Shown here: positions 16,513-25,912 of the stretch, one piece after another
Numbering within the stretch: the first letter of the stretch is position 1
Layout of the letters: each line of letters opens with the position of its first letter
Source: Archangium primigenium
GTDB taxonomy: Bacteria > Myxococcota > Myxococcia > Myxococcales > Myxococcaceae
DNA: 64,000 nucleotides
Assembly (NCBI RefSeq): GCF_016904885.1
Contig: NZ_JADWYI010000001.1
Location: 9,109,224 to 9,173,223, forward strand
Reading direction: 5' to 3'
The notes under the pieces: model-generated
What the model saw: only the letters and a program-made list of their open reading frames with translations
Told to the model about the DNA's origin: nothing
Databases searched by the model: none
Program-made: the position numbers and the translations under genes

Positions 16513-19212
16513 GTGACGGGGCTCGCGGATCTGCTCACGACCCACCGGGAGGAGCTGCTCGTGCGCTGGCGCGCGCGGCTGGGGCGAACACCCGAGCTGG
16601 GCGAGCAGGCGGCGCCGTTCCTGACGGCCCTCGCCGAGACGCTGCGCCAGGGCCACCCCGTCCCCGTTCCGGCCCCGCGGCCCGGGTTCGACCGCGAGCG
16701 GGTGCTGGCCGAGTACGCGGCGCTGCACGCGCTGGTGCTCGAGCTGGCCGCGCCCGGGCCGATCGCCCTCGAGGACGTCCAGCGGGTCGCGGACTTCTTC
16801 CACCGGGCGATGGCGTGGGCAACGCGCCGGAGCGAGGCGGAGCTGGGGCTGCTGTTGGACTCCATCCCGGTCCTCGTCTCCTTCGTCACCGCGGATGAGC
16901 GTTATGGCCGCGTCAACCACGCCTACCGCTCGTGGTTCGGGCTCACCGACGAGCAGATGCGCGGGCGCAAGGTCCGCGAGGTCATCGGGGAGGCGGCCTA
17001 CGCGGTCCTCGGCCCCTACGTGCGCCGGGGGCTCGCCGGGGAACACTTCTCCTTCGAGCAGCACGGGGTGCCCTACCGCCTCGGGGGCACGCGCGACGTG
17101 AAGGTCAGCTTCATGCCCCACCGGGGAGCCGACGACCGCGTGGAGGGCTACGTGGCGATGCTCCAGGACGTCACCCAGCTGCGGCGCCTGGAGCGGGAGC
17201 GCGAGGAGGCGGTCGCCGCCGCGCGGGAGGCCCAGGCCCAGGCGGAAGCGGAGCAGGGGCGGCTCGAGGCGCTCTCGCACCAGTTCGCCGCTCAGGAGCA
17301 GCTGCTGCGGCTCATGTTCGAGCAGGCCCCCGCCATCATCGCGCTGCTGGAGGGACCCGAGCACCGCTTCCGCGTCGCCAACGCGCGCTATCTCCAGCTC
17401 GTGGGTGGCCGGGAGGTGCTCGGGCGCCCCCTGGCCGAGGCGCTGCCCGAAATGGCCCAGCAGGGTTTCCTGGGCCTGCTGGACACGGTGCGCCGCACGG
17501 GCGAGCCGTACGTCGGCCGTGAGACCTGGCTCCAGCTACGTCGGCGCCCCGAGGGGCCCCTCGAGGACGTGTGCCTGGACTTCGTCTACCAGCCCATCCG
17601 GAACGCCTCGGGTCAGATGGACGCCATCTTCGTCCACGCGGTGGAGGTCACGGACCTCGTGCGCTCGCGCGAGGGGGCCCAGCACGCGGCCCGGGAGCTG
17701 GAGCGCGCGGCGGAGCGGGTGCGCGAAAGCGAGCAGCGGCTCCAGGGGGCGCTCACCAACTCGGGCGCCGGCACCTGGGAGCTCGACCCCCGTCTTCAGG
17801 ACATCCGGATGGATGGGCGCATGCGCGAGCTCTTCGGGCTCTCCCCGGACGAGCCCCGGCCGCTCCTGGAGGCGGCGCTCGCGCACCTCCACCCCGAGGA
17901 CACCCCGCGCATCGCCCGGGGCCTCCACGCCGCGCTCACGGGCGCGGACGGGGGCGTGCTCCTGCAGGAGTACCGGGTGCTGCCCGGCGAGGGACAGCCC
18001 GTGCGGTGGCTCGACGCACGGGGACAGGTCACCTTCGACGCGGCGGGCGCTCCCGTGCGCATCTCCGGCACCGCCATCGATGCCACCTCCCGCAAGGTGG
18101 CGGACGCGGGACGGGAGGGGCTGCTCGCCTCGCTCGCCGAGCAGGACATCTTCGGCGTGTGCGTGCTGCGCGGCCAGGCGTTGCGCTACGAGATGGCCAA
18201 CGCCGTCCACCGTCGCCTGGTGGGCCAGCGCGAGCTGCTGGGGCGCCGCCTGGAGGACGCGCTCCCGGAGCTCGCGGGCCAGGGAATGGCCGAGCAGCTG
18301 CGGACGCTGCTGCGCACGGGGCAGCCCCTGACCCAGCACGAGCAGCCCCTGCACATCGACGTGCGGGGCACCGGCGCGCCCGAGCTGCGGTTCTACAACG
18401 CGAGCTGGCAGCCCATCCGCGAGCTGGATGGGAGCATCACCGGCCTGCTCGTGCTCACCCTGGACGTGACGGACTCGGTGCGGGCCCGCGAGCGCGCCGA
18501 GGCGCTCGCGCAACAGGAGAGCGGTCGGGCGGACTTCGCCCAGCAGCTCATCGGCATCGTGAGCCACGATCTGCGCAACCCCCTGGCCGCCATCAGCCTC
18601 GGGGCGGCCACGCTCCAGCGCCGGGGGGCCATCGAGCCGAAGGCGAGCCGCACCGTGGAGCGCATCCTGGCCTCCACGGATCGCGCCGAGCGCATGGTGC
18701 GCGACCTGCTCGACTTCACCCAGGCGCGGCTCGGGGGCGGACTGAAGATCGAGCGTCGGCCCGCGGACCTCCACGACCTGACGCGCGGCGCGGTGCAGGA
18801 AGTCCAGGAGGCACGGCCGGGGGTGCGCATCCGCCACGAGGTGCGAGGCGATGGCCGGGGCGCCTGGGACGCGGACCGGCTCCAGCAGGTGGTGCAGAAC
18901 CTGGTCACCAACGCGCTCAAGTACGGCACGGCGGACGCGCCCGTGGACATCCGCACCGAGGCCCACGACGGCACCGTGACGCTGAGCGTGCACAACCAGG
19001 GCGAGCCCATCCCGCCCGAGCGCCAGGCCTCACTCTTCCAGCCCATGCAACGCGGCGTGGAAGGCGTGGACCGGCAGGGGCGCAGCGTGGGCCTGGGCCT
19101 GTTCATCGTGCGCGCCATCGCGCAGGCGCACGGGGGCGAGGTCCAGCTCACCTCGCGGGCCGACGAAGGCACCACCTTCCGGGTCGTCCTGCCGCGCGAC
19201 GCCCCCGGCTGA
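16513..19212 (+). CDS. multi-PAS sensor histidine kinase with RsbRD-like N-terminus
   Basis: An 899-residue cytosolic histidine kinase without membrane segments. Residues 1-110 resemble the RsbRD N-terminal domain (TTHREELLVRWRARL). PAS-type domains follow at about 115-235, 275-395, 415-530 and 540-660, with a coiled coil near 230-270. The dimerisation domain carries the phospho-acceptor His685 in IVSHDLRNPL; the ATPase domain has NLVTNALKYG (N box) and VGLGLFIV (G box). No receiver domain or response regulator gene is adjacent, so it is an orphan kinase, common in myxobacteria. GTG start. It is convergent with the gene at 19215, with only 2 bp between stops. Confidence 0.93.
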   Translation: MTGLADLLTTHREELLVRWRARLGRTPELGEQAAPFLTALAETLRQGHPVPVPAPRPGFDRERVLAEYAALHALVLELAAPGPIALEDVQRVADFFHRAMAWATRRSEAELGLLLDSIPVLVSFVTADERYGRVNHAYRSWFGLTDEQMRGRKVREVIGEAAYAVLGPYVRRGLAGEHFSFEQHGVPYRLGGTRDVKVSFMPHRGADDRVEGYVAMLQDVTQLRRLEREREEAVAAAREAQAQAEAEQGRLEALSHQFAAQEQLLRLMFEQAPAIIALLEGPEHRFRVANARYLQLVGGREVLGRPLAEALPEMAQQGFLGLLDTVRRTGEPYVGRETWLQLRRRPEGPLEDVCLDFVYQPIRNASGQMDAIFVHAVEVTDLVRSREGAQHAARELERAAERVRESEQRLQGALTNSGAGTWELDPRLQDIRMDGRMRELFGLSPDEPRPLLEAALAHLHPEDTPRIARGLHAALTGADGGVLLQEYRVLPGEGQPVRWLDARGQVTFDAAGAPVRISGTAIDATSRKVADAGREGLLASLAEQDIFGVCVLRGQALRYEMANAVHRRLVGQRELLGRRLEDALPELAGQGMAEQLRTLLRTGQPLTQHEQPLHIDVRGTGAPELRFYNASWQPIRELDGSITGLLVLTLDVTDSVRARERAEALAQQESGRADFAQQLIGIVSHDLRNPLAAISLGAATLQRRGAIEPKASRTVERILASTDRAERMVRDLLDFTQARLGGGLKIERRPADLHDLTRGAVQEVQEARPGVRIRHEVRGDGRGAWDADRLQQVVQNLVTNALKYGTADAPVDIRTEAHDGTVTLSVHNQGEPIPPERQASLFQPMQRGVEGVDRQGRSVGLGLFIVRAIAQAHGGEVQLTSRADEGTTFRVVLPRDAPG

Positions 19213-19214
19213 CG

Positions 19215-19733
19215 TCACGGCCGCGTCGGCCGCCGGAAGCCGTACACCCACGCCGCCGCCGCCCCGAGCGAGGGCAGCACCACGCTGAGCGTGAGCACGC
19301 CGAACACGGCGTCGTTCACCGGCTCGCCCGTGGCATCCACCCCGGCCACGTGCAGCCACGCCTTCACCGCCGTCACCGCCCAGTTGGCGAAGTTGGCCCC
19401 GATGAAGGCCCAGGCGAGCCGCGTCTGGCCCCGGGGCCCGTAGCGCAGCATCGGCAGCGACCAGGCCACGCCCAGCAACAGGAACGTCCCCATCAGCGCG
19501 TTGAGGTGCGAGGCGAGCGCGCCGCGCGGCTCCGCGGGCACCTTGCCCGTCATCGCCGCGGCCACGTACCCCCCGGTGAGCAGGCCCACCAGCAGCAGCC
19601 ACGCGGCGGCATGTGCCATGAGCCGCGCGGCGGGAAGCACCCCGACGGCGCCAGCGGGGGCCCCCGCGGCGTGGAGCGACGGAGACGCGGAAGCGGACAC
19701 CGGGACCGGAGCGGCGGAACGGGATTTGGGCAT
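19215..19733 (-). CDS. four-helix membrane protein, hydroxylaminobenzene-mutase-like
   Basis: A 172-residue inner-membrane protein with an Ala/Ser-rich N-terminus and four hydrophobic helices (about residues 38-60, 75-95, 105-125 and 140-162). The order of helix motifs, including ASHLNALMGTFLLLGVAW and ANFANWAVTAVKAWL, resembles the hydroxylaminobenzene mutase (HabA) family, in which the His-x-x-x-Leu-Met segment is conserved. The resemblance is from memory and moderate. If correct it would rearrange hydroxylamino-aromatics; otherwise an uncharacterised membrane protein. Expressed away from the RND operon, with a 242-bp divergent gap. Confidence 0.65.
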   Translation of the reverse strand: MPKSRSAAPVPVSASASPSLHAAGAPAGAVGVLPAARLMAHAAAWLLLVGLLTGGYVAAAMTGKVPAEPRGALASHLNALMGTFLLLGVAWSLPMLRYGPRGQTRLAWAFIGANFANWAVTAVKAWLHVAGVDATGEPVNDAVFGVLTLSVVLPSLGAAAAWVYGFRRPTRP

Positions 19734-19975
19734 GGGCGCCCGGGACTCTAGCCGGTGTGGGCATCGCGCCCCGTGAACGACGAGTGCTCGCCTGCCCTCC
19801 GGCGTACGACCGGCGACCCGTGGGGCCCCAAGGACCCCGCGTCCGCCTGTGTCATTTCACGCCATTCAGGCAGGAGGAGTGCTCACCAGCGGGCACTCTT
19901 TGTTTCCATCCACAACGATCCCCCGAGGGCAAGCGGCGGAGCGATGCGGGCGGCCCCACTGTGTGGGGCCTGTCT

Positions 19976-21382
19976 ATGAATCCCTTTCTTCTCGCCACCC
20001 TGCTCACCACCGCGCCGCTGCCCGCTGGAGAACGCCTGGCCCAGGCGCCCGCGTCCGCCCCGCCCGCGCCCATCCAGCTCGAGGTGTCGGATCCTCAATT
20101 GGAGCCCATCGCCCCCGCGCCCGTGCGGCTGAACTCCTGGGACGAGGCCCTCCAACTGCTGCGCCAGCGCTCCACGCAACTGGCCATCGCCCTGGCCCAG
20201 GTGGAGGCCGCCCGGGGCCAGCGGCGCGTGGCGCTCGCGGGCCTGCTGCCCTCGCTCAATGGCTCGGTCGCCGTGCAGAACAACCTGCTGGGCGCCACCT
20301 TCCTGCAAGGCGGAGTGGGTGGGGGCGTCGGTGGCGGCGGTGTCGGCGGCGGCGTGGGGGACTACACGCTCACCTCCCCCGTGGGCACCGGCACCCTGAC
20401 GGCCGCCGTGTCCCTGTTCAACCTCCAGTCGGTCAACGCCCTGCGCGCCGCGAACGCCACGCGCCAGGCCACCGAGCTGTCGCTCGACGACACCCAGCGC
20501 CAGCTCACCCTCACGCTCGCCCAGGCCCTCATCCAGGTGTCCTCCGCGGAGAGTGTCGCCGACGTGAATCGAGTCAATCTGCGCTCCGCCCTGGAGCGGC
20601 TGGCGCTCGCCCAGCGCCGGTTGGAGCTGGGCGCGGGCACCCGGCTGGACGTCATCCGCCTGCAACAGGACACGGAGTCGGCGCGCACCTCGGTGGTGTC
20701 CGGCGACGAGAACCTGCGGCGGGCGCGCGACGCGCTCGGGCAGCTGCTCGGGGTGAACGAGCCGGTGGGCATCCACAAGGAGCTGTCCCTGGAGGAGCTG
20801 TTCGCCCAGGGCCAGCGCGAGTGCCGCGCGCTCCAGGACGTGCGCGAGCGGGCGGATCAGGCGGCCGCGCGGGCCCGGGTGCTCGCGGCCGAGCGCTCCG
20901 TGTCCGCCACGCGCTCGCAGTACCTGCCCACCCTGGAGGCGCAGAGCACCGCCCTGGGCTTCACGGTGGACCCGGGCTTCGCGCGGGTGCCCGTCTGGAA
21001 CATCGGCGCGGTGCTCACCCTGCCCATCTATGACGGCGGAGCGCGTGGCGGGCTCGTGCGCCAGGCGCGGGCCCAGGAGGAGCAGGCCCGGCAGCAGGCG
21101 GTGGAGCTGGAGCGCTCGCTGACGGTGGAGGTGCGCCGCGCCCGGCGCGGCGTGCAGGTGGCGCGGGAGCAGAAGGACATCGCCTCGCGCGCGCGCGAGC
21201 TCGCGGACGAGAACGATCGCCTCACGCGCCGCTCCTTCGAGGTGGGCGCCGGCACGAGCCAGGACCTGGTGGTGTCGGCGGCGGCGCTGCGGCAGGCGGA
21301 GCTGAATCTGGTGGTGAGTGAGTTCCAATTCTTCCAGGCACGGATCGAGTCGTTCCTGGTGGAGGCAACATGCGACTGGTGA
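19976..21382 (+). CDS. TolC-type outer membrane channel of RND efflux operon
   Basis: A 468-residue OEP-family channel. A signal peptide (residues 1-24) precedes two repeats of the coiled-coil/beta-strand unit; the conserved LPIYDGGARGGLVRQARAQE segment at about residue 345 marks the second repeat. A striking Gly/Val-rich insert (about residues 114-132) interrupts the first beta-hairpin, where the extracellular loop should be. ATG at 19976 is preferred to the longer upstream frame, which reads into non-coding leader. The stop overlaps the adaptor gene by 13 bp, so channel, adaptor and pump form one operon; channel-first order is less usual than pump-first. Confidence 0.92.
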   Translation: MNPFLLATLLTTAPLPAGERLAQAPASAPPAPIQLEVSDPQLEPIAPAPVRLNSWDEALQLLRQRSTQLAIALAQVEAARGQRRVALAGLLPSLNGSVAVQNNLLGATFLQGGVGGGVGGGGVGGGVGDYTLTSPVGTGTLTAAVSLFNLQSVNALRAANATRQATELSLDDTQRQLTLTLAQALIQVSSAESVADVNRVNLRSALERLALAQRRLELGAGTRLDVIRLQQDTESARTSVVSGDENLRRARDALGQLLGVNEPVGIHKELSLEELFAQGQRECRALQDVRERADQAAARARVLAAERSVSATRSQYLPTLEAQSTALGFTVDPGFARVPVWNIGAVLTLPIYDGGARGGLVRQARAQEEQARQQAVELERSLTVEVRRARRGVQVAREQKDIASRARELADENDRLTRRSFEVGAGTSQDLVVSAAALRQAELNLVVSEFQFFQARIESFLVEATCDW

Positions 21383-22641
21383 GGCGGGGCGTCGTGGGAG
21401 TGTGGTTGACCGTCATGGCGCTCGCGGGTTGTCACGGCGACAAGGACAAGGGCCCGTCCCAGGCGGGCGGCGCGGGGGGCCCCGGGGGCCCCGGGGGAGG
21501 CGCGGGCGGCGGACAGCCCCTCGCGGTGGAGGTCATCCAGGTGCAGCCCGGCCCGGTGCGCGACACGGGCGAGTACATCGGCACGCTCATCTCCCGGCGC
21601 AGCATCACGCTCTACCCGCAGGTGAACGGCTACGTGAAGCGCATCGCGGTGCGGCCCGGCGAGCAGGTCAAACGCGGGCAACTGCTGCTGGAGGTGGATC
21701 CGCGCATCGGCCGCGCGGGCGTGCAGAGCGCCCAGGCCCAGCGCAGCTCCGCCCTGGCCCAGCGCCAGTTCGCGCGCAGCACGCGCCAGCGCGCCGAGCA
21801 GCTCCTCAAGGAAGGGCTGCTGAGCCGACAGGACTATGAGCAGTCCGTGTCCCAGGCGGCGGCGGCCGAGGCGAGCGCGCGCTCGGCGGAGGCGCAGGTG
21901 GAGCTGCAGCAGGTGGAGCTGGGCTTCTACCAGGTGACGGCGCCCTTCGACGGCGTGGTGGGCAACATCCCCGTGAAGGTGGGCGACTACGTCACCCAGC
22001 AGGTGGCGCTCACCAGCGTGGATCAAAGCCGCGCCCTGGAGCTGTCCGTGTCGGTGCCGCCCGAGCGCGCCGCCGAGGTGAAGCCCGGCACCACCCAGGT
22101 GGACGTGCTGAACATGGAGGGCAAGCCGGTGGTGCGCGCCCCCGTCTTCTTCGTGGCGCCCACCCCCAACGCGAACACCCAGCTCGTGGAGCTCAAGGCG
22201 GTGTTCGACAACAACGAGGTGGGCCTGCTCGCCGGCCAGGTGGTGCACGTGGAGGTGGAGTACGCCGTGCGCGAGTCCCTGCGGCTGCCCACCTATGCCG
22301 TGTCCCAGCAGAGCAGTCAGTTCTTCGCCACCGTCGTGACCGAGGGAGACGGCGGCGGCCAGGTGGCGCAGCGCGTCCCCGTGCAGCTCGGCGCGCTCCA
22401 GGACAACTACTACGAGGTGCTCAAGGGCCTGGAGCAGGGCGCCACCGTCGCCGTGGGCGCGCTGCAGTCGCTGCGTGACGGTCAGCCCGTGCAGCCCAAG
22501 CCGGCCAGGCCGCGCGGCGAGGAGTCGGGAGTGGGGGGCGCCGCGGACGCGGGCACGGCCACGCCCGGCGACGGCGGCACCCGGCGCCCGGACGCTGGCA
22601 CCGATGCCGGCACGGACGCTGGAACCAGCGGGGGCGGGTGA
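21370..22641 (+). CDS. RND efflux periplasmic adaptor lipoprotein
   Basis: A 423-residue adaptor of the AcrA/MexA type. Residues 1-20 end in the lipobox LAGC, so it is anchored by lipid in the inner membrane. A Gly-rich linker (30-50) leads to lipoyl halves (PQVNGYVKRIAVRPGEQV; VTAPFDGVVGNIPVKVGDYV), a short helical hairpin between them, a beta-barrel and a membrane-proximal domain. The C-terminal 45 residues are an Asp/Ala/Gly/Thr tail with the repeat DAGT, unusual for the family. It overlaps the channel gene by 13 bp and precedes the pump by 6 bp. It joins pump to channel in drug or metabolite efflux. Confidence 0.93.
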   Translation: MRLVRRGVVGVWLTVMALAGCHGDKDKGPSQAGGAGGPGGPGGGAGGGQPLAVEVIQVQPGPVRDTGEYIGTLISRRSITLYPQVNGYVKRIAVRPGEQVKRGQLLLEVDPRIGRAGVQSAQAQRSSALAQRQFARSTRQRAEQLLKEGLLSRQDYEQSVSQAAAAEASARSAEAQVELQQVELGFYQVTAPFDGVVGNIPVKVGDYVTQQVALTSVDQSRALELSVSVPPERAAEVKPGTTQVDVLNMEGKPVVRAPVFFVAPTPNANTQLVELKAVFDNNEVGLLAGQVVHVEVEYAVRESLRLPTYAVSQQSSQFFATVVTEGDGGGQVAQRVPVQLGALQDNYYEVLKGLEQGATVAVGALQSLRDGQPVQPKPARPRGEESGVGGAADAGTATPGDGGTRRPDAGTDAGTDAGTSGGG

Positions 22642-22647
22642 CGGCCC

Positions 22648-25600
22648 ATGTTCTCCGACTTCTTCATCAAGCGGCCCATCTTCGCGAGCGTGCTGTCCAT
22701 CCTCATCACGCTCGTGGGCGCCATCGCCCTGCCCACCCTGCCCATCGAGCAGTACCCGGATCTCGCCGCGCCCCAGGTGACGGTGACGTCCACGTACATC
22801 GGCGCCTCCGCCGAGACGGTGGAGAGCGCGGTGACCACCGTGCTGGAGCGACAGCTCAACGGCCTGGAGGGCATGCGCTACATCTCCTCCAGCAGCACCA
22901 ACAGCGGGCAGAGCACCATCACCGTCACCTTCGATCCCGGCCGGGACATCGACGTGGCGGCGGTGGACGTGCAGAACCGCGTGGCGCGCGCCAGCGCCCA
23001 GCTGCCCTCGGAAGTGAACGCCCTGGGCATCATCATCAACAAGGCCCAGTCGCAGCTGCTCGTCTCCTTTGGCCTCTATGACAAGGAAGGCCGCTACACC
23101 ACGAGCTTCCTGAGCAACTACGCGGACGTGTACATCCGCGACGCGCTCTTGCGCATCAACGGCGTGGGCGACGTGCGCATCTTCGGCGAGCGCCGCTTCG
23201 CCATGCGCCTGTGGTTGGATCCCGTCAAGCTGGCCAGCCGGGGCCTCACCGCCACGGACGTGACCAACGCCCTGCGCGAGCAGAACGTGCAGGTGGCCGC
23301 GGGCCAGGTGGGCCAGCCCCCCGCCCCCACCGGCCAGACGTATCAGATCAACGTCCAGGTGGCCGGCCAGCTCTCCTCGGTCCAGCAGTTCGAGGACATC
23401 GTCGTGCAGCGCGGGCCGGACGGTGGGCTCGTGCAAATCAAGGACGTGGGCAAGGTCGAGCTGGGCGCGGAGAACTACAACCAGCTCTTGCGCTGGAATG
23501 GCCGCGAGGCGGTGGGTCTGGGCATCTCCCAGCTCGCCGGCTCCAACGCCCTGCAGGTGCGCGAGGACGTGGAGAAGGAGCTGCAGCGGCTGCAGCAGAA
23601 CTTCCCGCCGGGCCTCGTCTACGAGCGCTCCTTCGACACCACGCTCGCGGTGCAGGAGTCCATCGACGAGGTGGTCAAGACGCTCTTCGAGGCGGTGGTG
23701 CTCGTCATCATCGTGGTGTTCGTCTTCCTGCACGGCTGGCGCAGCATCCTCGTGGTGGCCACGACGCTGCCCGTGTCCCTCATTGGCACCTTCGCCTTCG
23801 TGAGCGCGTTTGGCTTCTCGCTCAACACCCTCACGCTCTTTGGCCTCACGCTGGCCACGGGCCTGGTGGTGGATGACGCCATCGTGGTCATCGAGAACGT
23901 CGAGCGCGTCATGGCCGAGGAGAAGACGGACGCGCGTCAGGCCACCCACGACAGCATGAAGCAGGTGGGCGGCGCGGTGATCGCCACGGCGCTGGTGCTC
24001 TCCGCGGTGTTCATCCCCGTGTCCTTCTTCCCGGGCACCTCGGGCTCCATCTACCGGCAGTTCGCCCTGACGCTCGCCTTCTCCATCGGCCTGTCCGCCC
24101 TGGTGGCGCTCACGCTGTCCCCCGCCCTGTGCGCGCGGCTGCTCAAGCCCCACGAGGGCGAGAAGTGGCGCGTCTTCCAGTACGTGGACCGCACGGTGGA
24201 TGCCTTCCGGCGCGGCTACTCGCGCTTCCTCGGCCGGCTGCTCGGGCCCCGGGCGCGCTGGGGGGTGGTGGGCGTGTTCGTGGTGCTCATGGCCCTCACG
24301 GGCCTGCTCTACAAGGTCACCCCCAGCGGCTTCATCCCGGAGGAGGACCAGGGCTACCTCATCATCGCGGTGCAGGGCCCCGAGGGCTCGTCCCTGGACT
24401 ACACCAAGCAGGTGCTCATCCAGGTGGAGGAGCAGCTGGAGAAGATCCCCGAGGTCACCGGCCGCTTCACCGTGGGCGGCTTCTCGGTGCTCGGCACGGG
24501 TCCCAACTACGGCACGCTCTTCGTCAACCTCAAGCCGTGGGCCGAGCGCGAGGAGAAGGAGCAGGCGGTGGCGGGCATCATCGAGCGGCTGCGCGGGCCG
24601 CTGGCCTCCATCCAGGGCGCGCGTGTGCTGGCCTTCCAACCGCCCACCATCCGCGGCGTGGGCAGCGTGGGCGGCTTCGAGTTCGTGCTGGAGGATCAAC
24701 AGGGCACGCACACGCTCGACGAGCTGTCGGCGGCGACCCAGCAGCTGTCGGCCAAGGCCAACCAGGCGGGCCCCCTGCGCAGCGTCTTCTCGTCCTTCAC
24801 CGCCACCACGCCCCTGCTCAACGTGTCGGTGGACCGGGAGAAGGCCAAGGCGCTCGGCGTGTCGCTCAACGAGCTGTACTCCACGCTCCAGGTGTACATG
24901 GGCAGCGCGTACGTGAACGACTTCACGCTCGCCACGCGCGTCTACCGCGTCTACGTGCAGGCCGCCGCGCCCTTCCGCAGCGAGCCCAAGGACATCGCGT
25001 CCTTCTACGTGCGCTCCACCACGGGGCAGATGGTGCCCCTGGAGAGCCTGGTCACCATCACGCCCATCACCACGGCGCAGACCATCCAGCACTACAACCT
25101 GTTCCGCTCGGCCACCGTCAACGGCCAGGGCGCGCCGGGCACCAGCACCGGTCAGGCGCTGGAGGCCATGGAGGAGGTCGCCCGGCAGAGCCTGCCCAAC
25201 GGCTACGCCTACGAGTGGACGGGCCTGTCACTCGAGCAGAAGCAGGCGGGCGGCACGGTGCTGCTCATCTTCGGCCTGGGCATCGTGTTCGTGTTCCTGG
25301 TGCTCTCCGCCCAGTACGAGAGCTTCGCCCTGCCCTTCGTCATCATGCTCGCCGTGCCGGTGGCGATGCTCGGGGCGCTGGGCTTCCAGTTGCTGCGCGG
25401 GCTCGTCAACGACGTGTTCTGCCAGGTGGGTCTGCTCATGCTCGTGGGCCTGTCGAGCAAGAACGCGGTGCTCATCGTGGAGTTCGCCGAGCAGCTGCGC
25501 CACCAGGGCAAGGGCGTGGTGGAAGCGGCGATTCAAGCGGCGGACACGCGCCTGCGCCCCATCCTGATGACGTCCTTCGCCTTCCTCCTGGGCGTGCTGC

Positions 25601-25827
25601 CCCTGGTGCTGGCCACGGGCGCGGGCTCCTCGTCGCGCAAGTCCCTGGGCACGGCGGTGTTCGGCGGCATGCTGCTGTCCACCTTCGTCAACCTCATCTT
25701 CATCCCCGTGCTCTACACGCTGGTGGAGACGGCGCGCGGCAAGGTGCTCAAGCGCCACGAGAAGAAGACGCCCCCGCCCTCCAAGCCCGAGGGCGGTGGA
25801 CCCGAGGGCACGCCCCAGCCGGCGTGA
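22648..25827 (+). CDS. RND (HAE1 family) multidrug efflux pump, AcrB-like
   Basis: A 1059-residue inner-membrane proton-driven pump. The N-terminus MFSDFFIKRPIFASVLSI is the standard first helix. Proton-relay residues are present: Asp409-Asp410 in TM4 (GLVVDDAIVVIENVERV) and Lys938 in TM10 (GLSSKNAVLIVEF). Two large periplasmic loops give the porter and docking domains, and twelve helices are expected. Full length, no frameshift. Substrates cannot be read; the hydrophobic HAE1 type usually exports drugs, dyes or secondary metabolites. No TetR-type regulator is next to the operon, so control must be remote or constitutive. A 14-bp stem-loop follows the stop. Confidence 0.96.
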   Translation: MFSDFFIKRPIFASVLSILITLVGAIALPTLPIEQYPDLAAPQVTVTSTYIGASAETVESAVTTVLERQLNGLEGMRYISSSSTNSGQSTITVTFDPGRDIDVAAVDVQNRVARASAQLPSEVNALGIIINKAQSQLLVSFGLYDKEGRYTTSFLSNYADVYIRDALLRINGVGDVRIFGERRFAMRLWLDPVKLASRGLTATDVTNALREQNVQVAAGQVGQPPAPTGQTYQINVQVAGQLSSVQQFEDIVVQRGPDGGLVQIKDVGKVELGAENYNQLLRWNGREAVGLGISQLAGSNALQVREDVEKELQRLQQNFPPGLVYERSFDTTLAVQESIDEVVKTLFEAVVLVIIVVFVFLHGWRSILVVATTLPVSLIGTFAFVSAFGFSLNTLTLFGLTLATGLVVDDAIVVIENVERVMAEEKTDARQATHDSMKQVGGAVIATALVLSAVFIPVSFFPGTSGSIYRQFALTLAFSIGLSALVALTLSPALCARLLKPHEGEKWRVFQYVDRTVDAFRRGYSRFLGRLLGPRARWGVVGVFVVLMALTGLLYKVTPSGFIPEEDQGYLIIAVQGPEGSSLDYTKQVLIQVEEQLEKIPEVTGRFTVGGFSVLGTGPNYGTLFVNLKPWAEREEKEQAVAGIIERLRGPLASIQGARVLAFQPPTIRGVGSVGGFEFVLEDQQGTHTLDELSAATQQLSAKANQAGPLRSVFSSFTATTPLLNVSVDREKAKALGVSLNELYSTLQVYMGSAYVNDFTLATRVYRVYVQAAAPFRSEPKDIASFYVRSTTGQMVPLESLVTITPITTAQTIQHYNLFRSATVNGQGAPGTSTGQALEAMEEVARQSLPNGYAYEWTGLSLEQKQAGGTVLLIFGLGIVFVFLVLSAQYESFALPFVIMLAVPVAMLGALGFQLLRGLVNDVFCQVGLLMLVGLSSKNAVLIVEFAEQLRHQGKGVVEAAIQAADTRLRPILMTSFAFLLGVLPLVLATGAGSSSRKSLGTAVFGGMLLSTFVNLIFIPVLYTLVETARGKVLKRHEKKTPPPSKPEGGGPEGTPQPA

Positions 25828-25849
25828 GGCGCGCGGACAGGACGTGACT

Positions 25850-25900
25850 GCCCGGCGGGCGGCGCCTCTTCTCCCTCGAGGAGGGGGCCGCCCGCCGGGC
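25850..25900. terminator. bidirectional hairpin between convergent genes
   Basis: A perfect 14-bp inverted repeat (25850-25863 with 25887-25900) encloses a 23-nt loop. It sits between the RND pump stop (25827) and the lipoprotein gene stop (25913) on opposite strands. Only a short T run follows (GTTTC), so termination may be Rho-assisted, but symmetry and position make a shared terminator for both genes the best reading. Confidence 0.75.
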
Positions 25901-25912
25901 GTTTCAGCGCGC

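Noticed and set aside
16401-16889. Minus-strand frames overlapping the start of the PAS kinase gene
   Set aside because: They contradict the kinase frame, whose RsbRD-like and PAS motifs start right after the GTG.
21028-25092. A 1354-codon minus-strand reading frame opposite the RND operon
   Set aside because: It is the antisense shadow of the adaptor and pump genes, and its composition is the same His/Gly/Arg-rich artefact.
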